A stretch of DNA of 64,000 nt from Mustela lutreola (Eukaryota; Chordata; Mammalia; Carnivora; Mustelidae): contig NC_081293.1 of assembly GCF_030435805.1 (NCBI RefSeq), positions 196,467,546-196,531,545 on the forward strand. The letters run 5' to 3'. Below the pieces are notes generated by a model. It ran no database searches. It was not told the origin of the DNA and worked only from the letters and a program-made list of their open reading frames with translations. A program made the translations under genes and the position numbers. Shown here piece by piece: positions 47,720 through 60,464 of this stretch (its first letter is position 1; the number at the start of each line of letters is the position of its first letter).

Positions 47720-50700
47720 TATCTTTCTTACATACTTGTGGTAGCCTACGATTTTTGATTCCTAGTTTAACCACAGAACTTCTTTAGCTCCCTCTGACCC
47801 ATAGATCATGATCGTTTGGTTAGAACCGCACACCAGAGCCGCACAGAGAAGAAGCAGCAGCCCCACCAGAGGAAGGCAGTTAGAGCAGTTCAGACGCCGT
47901 GAAATCAAATATTTTCCAAATGTGCATTTTAGAATTAATTTTATTTTATATATTATTTGTCAGCTCTAGTCATTTAATAGAATGTTACCATGTAGCAGGT
48001 ATTGTCCTTTCTAATAACGTCCCCCAAATAAACCTTCTTAAACCACATAAGAGGTAACTCTCTACTCGTGTTTTAAGACATCTGGAGCAAACCACTTCTG
48101 AGAACATCTGAGACAGCACCAGCCGACTCGGAAGGCAGTGCGTGTAACCGTGAGCCCGATTTGGCCTTGGAACTCATGCGGAGTCTCTGAGCTGAAACCA
48201 AGTTTGCATTCTGCCTGCCCACATGCAGTTATCTGAGGAGGGTCTGGGTAGGAATGAGCTACGGTTGGAGGTAGCATTTCTGTTACCCGACGAACTCGAC
48301 CGGATGGCCTTCGTGCACAGGAGCATGTGCCACCGGCGGGCGTGACACGTTTGCAGATGCCTGCTTCTGCTAAACAGCGAAGGCTTCGCAGAGATTCGGT
48401 TTTAGAATTTTCCTGGTGTTTCCCAATCAAGCTTGGTTTTTCGTAGATTTTAAACCAAGAATGGATACACATGGGGCTTCTAACCCAACTTTAGAATTAA
48501 GTTGAAGAAGATACAACCCGAAGCCAGTGTGGAGTAGACAAAGACATAGCGTCCCAAGAATAGAAGAGATTTTACCTCAAGTGGGTAAACATGGAGATCT
48601 CTAGGTAAAGTCAAGTGCCTTCTCTCTTGGCTGAGACACCGCAATGGTTTGTTGCCACGTTTCCTGGCAGCATATGGTCCCAAGAGCAAATCACCAAGTA
48701 GTGGTAAACGTGGTCTCTGGAGTGTCAGGTGCCTTCCTTCCCCTGAGCAACGGTCCACCTCAGAGCAGAGATTCCTCAAAGGTCCTCACGTTCCTGTCAT
48801 TCTAGAATAACGTTCCAGATAAAAGAATATGTTGAAGGCACTGCTCCGAGTCCTTGAGGACAGTCTGAGTCCTGAAGGGAGGAGAGTTTCCGACTTGAGT
48901 TTTCTTCTAAATGTCTTCTTCTTTGCCTCACTCACATACCGACTGGAATTTTCCTATGAGGAAAAGTGGTATTTTTCTCTCGCCCTAAGTTCTGTCAGAC
49001 TCCCTTCATCCGCTTAACAAGCAGGGAGGAGAGTTTAAAGTTTGTGGGGAAACAATGGTCCACACCTCACGCAGGATCCGGTTCGCTCCCGGTGGGCTCG
49101 AGGTCTCGCATTTGCTTACCCATTTGGGCCCCAGGCAGGTACCGAGTTCCCCTCCCTGTGGACCTGACACCTCTCCCCTGCACAGTGGCTGCAGGGGGAA
49201 AAACAGGCCAGATCCCTGCTTTCTGGTGACATGAACCACGCACGATAGTACAGCTGGGGAGGGGAGCTAGAAGAGCAGCCAGGAGGAGTGGGTGGTGGGC
49301 TGACGACGACCCTAAGCCCTGCTCGGGTCCAAGTGTTTGCAGTCTGTGTTGTCACCTTATATGGCAAAGGGCACTGCAAATGTGAGTTGGCTGAGAAGCT
49401 CGACATGGGGAGATCATGCTGGGGAACCATAACGAAAAACAAGATCTCCTACCAACCCAGGAAAGCTCTCTGCAAAGGCAGAAGAGAAGAAAAGCAGTTG
49501 TATTATCCAATAACCACGAAAGCAGCAAGGGACCCACACTGTGGGCCATCCGCTAAGGGATTAAGAAAGCAGGAGGAGGTCTCCCCCCGTGACACAGCCC
49601 AGCAGACCAGACACAGCCTACCACCAGATAGAGGGGAACTCGTCCTCAAGCAAGAGGACTCCCCCAATGGCACCATTTGTGACCCGGAGTGCATCCTCAA
49701 CGCACCTGGCCACGGGGTGGCCGCCTGTGTTTGCTAATTGCCTTTCTCCCAAGGAGCAGTGCGGTCTCTATCCTTAAGACAGGAGATGGCTCTGCAGCCT
49801 GGAGCCTGGTGACCTGGAAGTCAGCCCCAACACCCTCCTTCCGTGGGTCACCCTCTTCCTTGGTGTTGACATTTCAAGGATGCAGCTCCCAGGGCCTTGG
49901 GCAGAGGCCTGGGTTTTAAAGCTGGCAGGCTTACAAACCTCTCAAAGGGGCAGAGAGAAATTCACGATGACAACTTTTCGCAAGTAAATGCTCTAAGGAA
50001 GGGGTGGGAGAGAGAGTCTTCCTTTTTGCACTAAGGAAAATTAAAGTTTTGATTTATATTTGTCCCCAGAGTTAGCCTGGATTCTCTGGACGGCCTCTAC
50101 CTGGGATCACAAGTGTCCTCGTGAGTGGGAGAGGTGGGGAGCTGGGGCTCCAGCAGGACAGAGGGCACAACTGAAGGGACGTGCTGGCCTGGAAGCTGGA
50201 GGAAGGGCCCTGGGCTCGGGTCACAGAAGGCAGCTCTAGAAGCTGTAAGAGGTGAGGGAACCAGATTTTCCCTAAGAGCCTCCAGAGTGAACACAGCCTG
50301 GCCAACACCTCCGTTTCTGCCCAGACTGATTCTGGACTTCTGGCCTCCAGAGCTGGAACAGAATGAATGGTGCGGTCTTGAGCCACCAGATACGTGGGCG
50401 TTTGTCACAGCAGCCACAGGAAACTCCTGCAGGTGGGCAGTATGGACAGGAGAGAGGCTCGCTGGGAATCACATTCTGGGAAGATGATGCTTGAGCTCGA
50501 ATCTGAAGAAAGTGATGAGCAAACCCTATAAAGATGAGCAGGAAGGGCTTTCTAGGCAGAGGAAACAGCCACTGAGAAAGCCCCTGGGGGGACCTGGCTA
50601 CCGTGGCTGGGCAGTGACCTCGGGGTGCCCAGTTCTAAAGGCAGGTGCAGTCAAACCAGTTGGAACCTCAGAGGTCCCAGCAGCCGTCTGCGACGTTCTC

Positions 50701-51300
50701 AAACAGAACTGTACCATGTTTCGGAGGGCCGCTCCGGGTGGGGAGTGGGGAGGAGGGGACAGGCCTGGGGCAGCCTGAGGGGCTGCGCAGGGCTGGGGGC
50801 AAGGGGCACGCAGCTGGGAGGCGCCCAGGCACGGGCCTCACCACAGCAAATCAGAACTCTACCTGGTTTCCTTTCGACCAAGCCCATGATTTTCCTTTTA
50901 GAAAAAGACCCTTGGAACTAGGTCTGGGACAGCAGAGTCAGATGCAGCCGTCTGGGTGACATCTCCGTCTAGGGCAGCTCTTACAGGCTGACCTTGCCAC
51001 GTGCAAGGAGTAGCGCTATGATCTTTTCCTGGGGAGTTTCCACATGACCCAGCAAGATCCCTTCGCCAGAGGAACGGGCCGGGGACACTCGGGGTCTTCC
51101 TCAGCGCGGATGGCGGCTGCTTTCTCCCCAGGTCTGTGCCTGGAGGGATCAGGATGGAGCGCTGCCTGAGCCCCTGCGAGGGGCCAGCAGGCGTGGCCTC
51201 CACACAGCTCAGCGTGGGACCTTTCTGCCTCCTCCCCACACTGCCCGGGGACTCCTGGAAGGGGCTCAGCGAGGCTTCCTGTCCGCCTTCAGGATGCTCT
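47720..51300. other. Gene-poor region with degraded LTR-like pieces
   Basis: No gene was recognised. Segments near 49340-49430 (ttatatggcaaagggcactg) and 50080-50440 (gatcacaagtgtcctcgtga, gcctccagagctggaacaga) resemble blocks of an old MaLR-type LTR fossil, possibly one copy split apart. I am not sure of their family. Confidence 0.4.
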
Positions 51301-51321
51301 CTGAAGCCCGACCCCACTGTT

Positions 51322-51391
51322 GTTAGGAGCATTAGAGTGAAGTTCTCTCTTCTCTCTGCAGTCAAATGCTCTACCACTGAGCTATACCCCC
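51322..51391 (-). pseudogene. tRNA-Cys(GCA)-like pseudogene
   Basis: On the minus strand, from 51391, the sequence GGGGGTATAGCTCAGTGGTA and the following AGAGCATTTGACTGCAGA match the 5' half of mammalian tRNA-Cys. This includes the A box and anticodon GCA at 51359-51357. The 3' half is decayed: the variable loop and T arm are unrecognisable, though TGCTCCT could still pair weakly with the acceptor strand. A B box is not evident. Human 7q36 is known for a large tRNA-Cys-GCA cluster. A functional tRNA is unlikely. Confidence 0.75.
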
Positions 51392-52479
51392 TCTCTCTTC
51401 TCTCTGGCTTCCTGCTCTCCTCCAGCTTTTCAACAGTCATCCATTCAAAGTTTATCAACAAATGGCTTGGTTTTATTTCCTATTAAGTACTACCCCAAGA
51501 AAGACTTCCATTGCTAAACCGGGCGGAGAAGTCCTCTTAATGTCCTTCCACATTGTGGGAAAACAGCTCAGTCTGTTTCTGGGTGGCTCACGATGAGGCC
51601 CCGCACATGGCCGGTGGCAGAGGGCGGGCACTAACTCAGTATTTGTTGGCTGTGCAGTGAGTCCTATGGGGAGCCCTGGGACCGACCGTGTATCTGCGAG
51701 GGGTGGGTGCGGTTTGCCCGCTGGCAGATGCGGGACTGCTTCTAAGCTGTACTGGGTCCTCTTCCTAAAGAATTTCTGGAGACATTACTCCTCTCATCCC
51801 CGGCGTGCTCATTTACTTTGCCAATCTAATCCAGTTGTGGGGGCCAGGCCCGGTGGGAGGGCAAGAGGATCCTCCCAGAGCCCCTGCCAGTTTTGCTGCC
51901 TGGTGGGTCCTCTACCCCGTACAGTCCTACTGTTCTCTGGCAAGCAGGTCAGAGCTGAGACAGTCTCCACTGGGTTCGGCCGTTTGGCTGGTTGCGGCGC
52001 CATCCCCCCATAGCCTCCTCTAAGGGATATTGAAGGGGTGGAGTCCCAAATACCAAGGCCTGGAATTCCTGACTGGCAGGAAGGCCTGGGAATACCCCTG
52101 GACTCCTGTGTTCCTTTCCCTTCTGCAGAGTGAAGGCCCCATCACTTGCTTTGGCCAAAAGAGGAAGCTACAGCAGGTGGCTTACTCCTGATGGGGCGGG
52201 GGGCGGGGGGAGACACTTCTAGTGGGGGCTGGAGAGTGAGGGAGTAGTTTGTGGGCTTAAGTGAGACAGGTTCCCAACAGATGAAGATACTCAGGCGGTC
52301 CGCAAGGCAATTCCCCTTGGAGGGGGCCTGAGGGAAGGAAGCATTAGATGCGCACCGCATTTACTCCTGAGCTGATAGGAATCTCACATTCATTCTGCGC
52401 TGGGCCCAGCACTCCATGCTTTTCCCACACGTACAGCTTCAGTGGTGAAGAGTAGGGCCGGTTTCCTATCAACCCTTAT

Positions 52480-52605
52480 CTAGCTGTGTGGCCCCGGGGA
52501 AATTCCTCCACCTCTCTGAGACTCAGTTGTTTCATCTGTAAAATGAAGAGAAGAGTAGGTTTTCTAGGGTTGTTAAGAGGTTTAACTGAAATGTGTGTGT
52601 GAGGG
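52480..52605 (+). mobile_element. MIR SINE
   Basis: The run tagctgtgtggccccgggga, ctctgagactcagttgtttc and atctgtaaaatgaagagaag is the MIR core. Confidence 0.78.
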
Positions 52606-52717
52606 GTTTATCGCCCACCAGGACCCACCAGGCAGCAAAAATTGTCTGACACAACAGAAGGACTCCCTACATATTAACTATCTCACTAAGTAGTTAGGTA
52701 AAAACTAGACTATCTTA

Positions 52718-52856
52718 GGGGCACCTGAGTGGTGCTGTTGGTCAAGCTGCTGACTCCTGAACTCAGCTCTGTTCTTGATCTCAGGGTTGTTGAGTTCCAG
52801 ACCCCATGCTGGGCTCCACCCACGCTGAGTGTGCGAACCTACTTACCAAACAAACA
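52718..52856 (+). mobile_element. Diverged CAN-SINE, forward
   Basis: aggggcacctgagtggtgct head and ctgaactcagctctgttctt, then a CAAACAAACAAA end. This looks like an older SINE subfamily than the others. Confidence 0.75.
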
Positions 52857-52859
52857 AAG

Positions 52860-54060
52860 TGTCTTCTGGATGCTCTCATAGACAAATCCATTCTTCTGTA
52901 GCCATCAAACTGGACATGCATCGTATGATATGCTATATGCTATGGACATGATCTGACAAAAGTTTTTCTTCTCATGTTTGTCAATTTTATCACATAAAAA
53001 GTATACAACTTATACATTTAATCTACAAATAGAAACTTCGACTGTGAGAGATAAAATAAGACCTGAGCAATTGGGGGACAGGGATCTTCAATCTATTCAA
53101 ATGGATTTTAAAATATTGACAATATTTTAAAATATTTGACAAATTCTAAAGTTTATTCAGAAGAAGAAATGAGTGACTATAGCTGAGAAAATTTATTTGG
53201 GGGCAGGGGAGGAATGTGTGTGTAGGGGGAGTACTTACACTATATTAAAACTCATTTTCTGTGATAAAAATACACACATAAAATTTAATTTGGGATGCAG
53301 GGCTGCACTATATATGACACCAAAGGCAGAAACCATAATAGCCTTTTACTTGATAAGATATGAACCCCCAAACAATGTGAACTAAAGCCAAATTTCCCAA
53401 CTTAAAAAAATGGACAAATAAAGTGAGCAAAGGGACATAAGTAAATCTGCAGGAAAATACAAAAAGGCAATAAATATGTGTAAAAACGAGCCAGCTAACT
53501 AGTAATCTAGGAAACAAAATTCAAAACAATGGGAAATAATGACTTTAAATTTGAAAAAAAAAACCCTGCATCATCAAGGATATGGAAAAATGAGCATTCT
53601 CAAGGGAAAGCTAATAAATTTTCCTGGAAGATAATTTAGAAAGCATTTAAAAAATATACATTGTCTGTGATCCATTAGTTTCCCACTCCTCGGATTGTAA
53701 ATCAGCCATGAGCAATAAAAGATGAATCTCTAATGGTACAGAAAACCAAGAAAGTTTACTTGCACATTTATGCTGCCATTAAGAATCATATCACAAGAGA
53801 GTATCTAAAAAAAAGGGAGAAAACTCACAATACTGTTAGTGAAAAGGGCGGAATACCTTTTTTTGCAACACATTATCCCAATTACGTCACACATGCATAG
53901 ATAAGTATAGAAAAAAACACCGGAGGAGACATACCAAATTTGAAATGTAATGACTCCAGGAACTAAAAGTAGGAGAGATTTTTATATTCTATTTCCGATA
54001 GAACTGGTGCAACAGATCTAAGTGTTTTAAAAAATGAATGCACGATTAACATCGACTTTG
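52860..54060 (+). mobile_element. Old L1M-type LINE-1 fragment
   Basis: AT-rich sequence with L1 ORF2 3' blocks: atatatgacaccaaaggcag, then ttcaaaacaatgggaaataa, then aaggatatggaaaaatgagc and ccattagtttcccactcctc (the last like L1 'acccagcaattccactcct'). It is heavily decayed with no usable frame. Boundaries are approximate. Confidence 0.55.
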
Positions 54061-54089
54061 TAGAAAAGTGTAAAAGTACATCACAGCGT

Positions 54090-55250
54090 CCTAGCCCGGA
54101 AAACCCAGGAAGCGTTCGGCGCAAAGCCGCGGCCACCTGCTCGGCGGTGAGTCACGGGCGCGGGCTCGCACCTGCCTCCCCGCTCGCCGCCCCGCGGCCG
54201 CGCGGTTCCAAGCGACAGGGCCCGCGGCCAGGGCGGCCCCCGGGCCAGGCCCGCGCCCCCGGCCGCGGGAAGCCGGGAACACCTGCTCGCGGTGATTCCT
54301 GGAACAGGGACATTCTTCTCAAGTTCACACGGTCGGGCCTTTCCTTTCTCCGCTAGTGAACACGCCGGAAGGCGGACTCTCGCGTCGGCCGCGCCGCGCC
54401 CCGCCGGGGGCATCACTCGGTGCTGCAGCGCGGCCGGGGGTCGAGGTGGCCGGCGGCGGCGGCCGCACCCGCGGACGAGTGGCCCCAGGGCGGCGGACGC
54501 CCTCTCGGAGGAAGCCAGCGAGGCCTGGCCCAGCCGAGGCACGGCGGTCCGGCCACGCGGTCGCGCAGGGACGCGCGTCCTCCGTAGGGACAAAGGGTCG
54601 GGAAACTTGAGCCGGGCCCGTCCCGGAAAATCCGGGCTGCGGTCGCCATGGCGACGGAGCCGGGATCCGGGCGGCCGCCCCCGGCCCGGCCCGCGAGAGG
54701 GCGCTGGGATGGGGGCGCCGAGGGGACGGGCCCCGCCGCCCGCCCCGCCCCGCCCTCCGGCCGCGGCCGCCGGCCCCAGCCCGCGACTGACCCTCGGCAG
54801 CTCCTGTAGTCACGTGGCGCTGGGAACCGGCGGGGGGGGGCTGGGCCCGGGCCTGGCAGTTGTGAACTCGAACCTGCCGCTGTCGCCGCGCGGGGTGGGG
54901 AGCGCGGCCGCCGGCGCCGGCGTTCCGGCCTCATGGACGCGCGACGCGCCTCCGCGCACCCCGCCGGAGAGGTTCGTCCCGGGCAGGGCGCTGGGTTGCA
55001 CGGGGGCCCGAGGCGGGCGGCCCTACCTGCCGGGCGCGTGACTGTGTGTGCGCTGTGTTGGGGGGGGCAGTGCTGGACCGAATGGGGGGGCGAGCCCGCG
55101 CACCTGCGCACAGGCTCCGCGAGGTGCGCTCTGCGTGGGGACCCGAAAGGGCCCACTCGGAGTGCGCGGAGCCGTGTGTCCGCGACGTGGACGGGGGACA
55201 CGCGCGTAAACAAAAGGGGCGTGTGGGGTCTCGGCGACCTTTTGCCATCC
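54090..55250. promoter_or_regulatory. CpG-island promoter, probably REPIN1
   Basis: About 1.1 kb of very high GC and CpG starts abruptly after AT-rich repeat DNA. It contains a 14-bp perfect palindrome GTCGCCATGGCGAC at 54642-54655, resembling an RFX-type inverted site with a YY1-like core. REPIN1 is the next gene downstream on the plus strand. The exact first exon was not located. Long frames on both strands here come from the base composition. Confidence 0.65.
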
Positions 55251-57197
55251 ACAGGCGCAAGGGGATTTTGCCGGAGACCTGGACACACTAGCTCGCCCTA
55301 CGCAGCCCCTTGGGAACCGGGCCTGGAATTCCTGTTGGGAGGAGGGTGGGGGAAGGGGAGCCGGCAGGGATTCCAGAGTTTCTGCCATCGGCCGGCCTTT
55401 GGCCATCAGCATGGAGAATTCATGCTGTGACCTTACCCGTGGAGGAAATGACCCCCAAACGCTGTCGTGTACTTCCTTGGTGAAGGGGGCACATTCATTG
55501 ATTAATCCAGTATCCATTAAGGTCACTGGGCCGCTCAGGGTGTGGGTCTTGGATGGGGGAAGGGGTGGTGGCTGGCGAGGACACAATGACTGCCCTGGAG
55601 GATCTCAGAGCCTCATGCGTGTTTTCTCTCCCCTCCCCGCAGGTAAGGCTGGCCTCTCTGCACTCAGAGGTCTGAGCTCTGCCATGGGGGTAGGGGTGTC
55701 TTTACTGCTGCAGTTTTCTCTGACATCTGGGGGCTACCAGAGTGTGGGCCGAAGCCGGCACTGCAGCCGCAGAAGTATCCCCAGGAACATCCCCAGGAGG
55801 GGCTGGAAAAAGCCTCATCTCCAGCTCCACGGTCTCCAGGGTAGAGTCTGGCCTTCTTTGTTGGGTTCCTAAATGGTTCCACAGCCCCAGTACTCAGATC
55901 TCCTCATCCTGGAGGAAGGAAGTCACCTGTAGGGGGGAAGGACCCCCTTCCCATACCAGCGTCTTCCCTGTGCTCAGTCTGGCCATGGGGAATGAGTCAT
56001 GTCTGAGCTCCTGGAGAGGAGTCCGGCGCTAGGGAATTGAGGATGTGTCTGGAGCTTGTAAGCTGGCAGTGAAGGTCCATTAGGAGGCTCCGCACCACCC
56101 ACCCCTCAGTGGCTGCAGGAAGCTCTCCTTGAGGAATCTGGGCTCCTGGGCACCGTGGAAGAGTGGAATGTGGGGCAGACTCTGGTGGGGTTGGGGCATG
56201 ACCTGGCAGCGGACAGGGATTACAGCCTTGCCCTGGTAATGATCCCTACCACCTGAGGGGAGGCAGGGATCTGGGCCCCCGAGGATAGCCAGCTGTGGGT
56301 GTTCCTTGGATTCGGGAGAGCTCTCCTTGCGATGTCCTAATTATGTGTGTGGGTAGAGGAGGGCAGGCAGGCAGAGTGTGGGCACAGTCTGGACAGGCCG
56401 TGACCTGAGCCTTAGCATCCAGCACTCCCCTCCTGTTCCCCAGGAGCGCTGCTGTCTCCTGCTCTCCCGCTTCCACCCTGAGCGACTGAGGTCACAGAGG
56501 CCCAGAAGGCTCCCCTGTGGTTTGATCAGAGCCCAGTAGAGGATAAATATGATAAAGGCCGTGGGAGTTTCTTTCTGTGGGAACTTTACAAACCCAGGTG
56601 CAGAGGCAGGAGCACTGGACTGGGAGTTTAGAAGGCCTGTTCCCTGGTCTGGGTTCCGCTTTTGGTTTACTGTGTCCACTCGGGCAGGCCCCCTCTCTCC
56701 TTTTTATGCCTCAGAGTTGCTTCATCTGTCAGACTGGGAGCATCGTGTCTTGTCCTGCCTCACTGTTGCTGGGAAGCTCAAATGTAGCGGCAGGAAATAG
56801 AAACGAGCGGGGAGCAGCAGGGAAGCACCTGGGAGAGGCGACCACGTTTTCTGATGAGTCCCAAGGCAGGAATATTTGTCCAGCCGACGCTGGAGTGTTT
56901 ACTCCATGCCAGACACTGGGTGACTGGCGTGAGGGGGATTCCAAGAAGTGTCAGAGTTCCTCCCTTCTGGTAGTTTCCAGGGTTAGCAAATACTTAGTAA
57001 ATACTTAAATGCACTTGAAATGGTATCTAGAAGCGCAGGATTGAAATGATGTAGAACAGACAAGGAAACAGAATAGTCCAGATTCAAGGGCTGTAGGAGT
57101 TCAGAGGGATGAGCTCCTTTCGGGCCTAGGGTTGGCCAGGGAGGAACCGGGGCAGGGTAAGTTGATCCCCAGAGTGACACTGCTTTTCCACCCTCAG
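55251..57197 (+). other. REPIN1 5' intron(s)
   Basis: Non-coding. A strong acceptor-like tract, ctcccctccccgcag, ends at about 55641 and could define an alternative 5' exon. The final acceptor, tttccaccctcag, ends at 57197. No recognised repeat of note. Confidence 0.5.
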
Positions 57198-57211
57198 CAG
57201 AGGAAGAACCC

Positions 57212-58930
57212 ATGCTGGAACAGCGCTGCAAGGGCCCCCTGGCCATGGGTCCCGCCCAGCCCAGGGTCCCTGGGCCCTCCCAGAAGTTGCCCCAGACCCT
57301 GGAGAAGGAGCCCCATGGGCTGAGGTTACAAGGCACTTCCGTGGCCCAGTCGGGCGGCCAAGCCCCCAGTAGGGCCCATCGCTGTGCCCACTGCCGAAGG
57401 CACTTCCCGGGCTGGGTGGCCCTGTGGCTTCACAGCCGGCACTGCCAGGCCCGGCTGCCGCTGCCCTGTCCTGAATGCGGCCGTCGCTTCCGACACGCGC
57501 CCTTCTTGGCCCTGCACTGCCAGGTCCACGCGGCTGCCACCCCAGATCTGGGCTTCGCCTGCCACCTCTGCAGGCAGAGCTTCCGAGGCTGGGTGGCCCT
57601 TGTTCTGCATCTGCGAGCACACTCGGCGGCAAAGCGGCCCATCGCGTGTCCTGAATGTGCGAGACGCTTCTGGCGGCCGAAGCAGCTTCGAGCGCACGCG
57701 CGGAGGTGCCACCCCCCAGCCCCGGAGGCCCGGCCCTTCATATGCGGCAACTGTGGCCGGAGCTTTGCCCAGTGGGACCAGCTAGTCGCTCACAAGCGGG
57801 TTCACGTAGCCGAGGCCCTGGAGGAGGCAGCGGCCAAGGCTCTGGGGCCCCGGCCTAGGGGCCGCCCGGCCGTGACCGCCCCACGGCCTGGCGGAGACGC
57901 GATCGACCGCCCCTTCCAGTGCGCCTGCTGCGGCAAGCGCTTTCGGCACAAGCCCAACTTGATCGCCCACCGCCGCGTGCACACGGGCGAGCGGCCCCAC
58001 CAGTGCCCGGAATGCGGGAAGCGCTTCACCAATAAGCCCTACCTGACCTCACACCGGCGCATCCACACCGGCGAGAAGCCCTACCCGTGCACGGAGTGCG
58101 GCCGTCGCTTCCGCCACAAACCCAACCTGCTGTCCCACAGCAAGATCCACAAGCGGTCCGAAGGGTCGGCCCCGGGCGTCCCCGGCACGGGGAGCCCCCA
58201 GCTTCCGGCCGGCCCCCTGGAGGCCTCGCCTCAGCCCCCCGCCGCCGAGGCCGCGCCGAAACCCGCTCGGGAGCGGGCGCCCGAGCCTCTGCCCGAGGGC
58301 CCCGGAGCGCCCGCGGCCGCCGCGGCCGCCGCGCCCCCGTCCCTGTTCAGCTGCGAGGACTGCGGCCGGAGCTTCCGGCTGGAGCGCTTCCTGCGGGCGC
58401 ACCAGCGGCAGCACAGCGGCGAGCGGCCCTTCGCCTGCGCCGAGTGCGGCAAGAACTTCGGCAAGAAGACCCACCTGGTGGCGCACTCCCGGGTGCACTC
58501 GGGCGAGCGGCCCTTCGCGTGCGAGGAGTGCGGGCGCCGCTTCTCCCAGGGCAGCCACCTGGCGGCCCACCGGCGCGACCACGCCCCCGAGCGGCCCTTC
58601 GTCTGCCCGGACTGCGGCAAGGCCTTCCGCCACAAGCCCTACCTGGCGGCCCACCGGCGCATCCACACCGGCGAGAAGCCCTACGTCTGCCCGGACTGCG
58701 GCAAGGCCTTCAGCCAGAAGTCCAACCTGGTGTCCCATCGGCGCATCCACACGGGCGAGCGCCCCTACGCCTGCCCCGACTGCGACCGCAGCTTCAGCCA
58801 GAAGTCCAACCTCATCACCCACCGGAAGAGCCACATCCGGGACGGCGCCTTCTGCTGCGCCATCTGTGGCCAGACCTTCGACGACGAGGAGAAGCTCCTG
58901 GCCCATCAGAAGAAGCATGACGTCTGAGCG
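57212..58930 (+). CDS. REPIN1: Replication initiator 1, 15-finger C2H2 protein (571 aa + stop)
   Basis: Fifteen C2H2 zinc fingers are visible in three groups. Fingers 1-5 span about residues 58-209, fingers 6-8 about 237-314 and fingers 9-15 about 381-569. Later fingers have classic TGEKPY/SGERPF linkers. Finger 1 ends in His-Cys rather than His-His. The length, 571 aa, is close to human (567 from memory) and the fingers are nearly identical. REPIN1 (AP4/RIP60) is a nuclear DNA-binding protein first described at a replication origin (DHFR oriβ) and later linked to metabolic traits. The linker between fingers 8 and 9 is diverged and carries a seven-alanine run before PPSLFSC. The exon begins at 57198 or, because of a cagcag tandem acceptor, 57201. 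The ATG is 11-14 nt downstream. Confidence 0.97.
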
Positions 58931-60045
58931 GGCAGGGCTGCGGAGGCCGAGGGGGTGGGGGAGTACCCTGGGCGTCACTGACGGGAGAGTGGTGCCGTGG
59001 GCCTGGGCTGCGGGTGGGGGGGCCTGTGTTGCCTTTGGTGGAGGCAAGGGATGGGAGAGCAGCCAGTAAGCTGGGCCCTGCTGGAGAGGGAGGTTCAGCC
59101 GTCCCCCCTCCCCCAACCCCCGCCCCGGGCACCAGGAGCGGCTCGCGGAGCACGGGACTCCGGCCTCCAGCCGGTGTTTGCTGAGGTTCCGTCCTGACTG
59201 TCCCATGCCCTGGAAAAGTAGCAATAGCAGCTCCACCTACCCCTTTGAGCCCTCCTGCTGGAGGGGCCACCAGGGGCCAGGAAGACCCTTCCCCTCTGGT
59301 GTAAACGCCTTAATGTCCTTGTCTTTTATTATGAGTTCCTTCAGCTCTTTTTTTTTTTTTTTTTTTTTTTGGAAGTAGGTGTGGCGTAGTCCCCTAGTAA
59401 ATGAGCTCTTGGGAGGAAAAGTGGACCAGCTGGATACACCCGGGAGAACCTGCTGGCCTTGTTAGACGGCACCTGGGGCTTTTCCAGCTCAGAGAGGTGA
59501 GGCCGCGCTGCTCTAACCTGTCCCACCCCGTCCCCTTCCTCCTGCCCCTGCATAGGCACTGGGGCTCGGAGAGACCCATCTACTGTTAGTGCTCAGCTCT
59601 GCTCCCCCTCCCTGAGATCAACGCAGCACCCTCCCATCACTTAGACCATCTCCTGGCTGTCAGCAGCCCCCTGTCCAGGCTTCTGTCTGAGCACCCCCAA
59701 CCCTCCACTCGTTGCAGAGCTCAACATGGTGGGAAGGACTGCCCCGTTGATCATGGAGGGTCGGCGGACAGGCAGAAAGGGGCGAGCTTCCCTTTCCCCA
59801 TTTCTAGGTCATGGATGCCCAGCCTCTGCTTGAACACTTAGGTGACAGGGAGTCCCCACCTCCTGAGGCCCTGGTTCTATTGTAGGATAATTCTAATTGT
59901 TAGAAATTCTTCCTTATAATGAATGGAATCCACTTTCCTGTAATTTCTACCTATTGGGCCTTGTTCTGTTCTCTGGAATGAAACAGAACAACCACTCACC
60001 CTCCTTTTCAAACTAGAGAATAAAGATTTGGTTTTAGAGCTGGTG
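58931..60045 (+). other. REPIN1 3' UTR with poly(A) signal
   Basis: It contains a T22-type homopolymer (about 59348-59370), an ancient unclassified repeat (about 59810-60000) and AATAAA at 60019-60024 followed by a GT-rich element. These mark the likely transcript end. Confidence 0.7.
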
Positions 60046-60464
60046 GCTGAGTGTTCCTTGCTCCTGGGAAGCTGTGTAGTTTGAAAGAGAAGCAGGGAGC
60101 TCTGCTCTGGGATGGGGGGAGGGGCGCCAGGGGAGGAGTGCCCCCACCTGAGCTCCTTTGCACCTTACTTCCTGTTCTTTCCCAGGGGAGGCTGGGTGCA
60201 CCCTGTGGGTGGGGCTAGTTCTGTGGGGTCAAGTCAGACTGGGCAGGGGCCAGTTATCCGGAGGAAAAGGTCTGATCCTAATGTCCTAGAGTGCCTTCCT
60301 GGCTGGCCTGCTGATGCTTCCCTGCACCGTTTCATACACATCAGAGTGCCTGTTCTTGACAGGTATCCGTAGGCCCTTTTCCTGCCAGTTTTAGTGATTT
60401 CTGCATAGATCCAGCCTGTGCACACCATGCATAATAGCCACCACGGTTTATGGGAACCGCACCA

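Noticed and set aside
54292-55288. Several long frames on both strands
   Set aside because: Located in a CpG island where stops are rare; Arg/Pro/Gly-rich, no family similarity.
58049-59236. 395-codon minus-strand frame
   Set aside because: Antisense shadow of the REPIN1 zinc-finger array, built from the repeated codons of the fingers.
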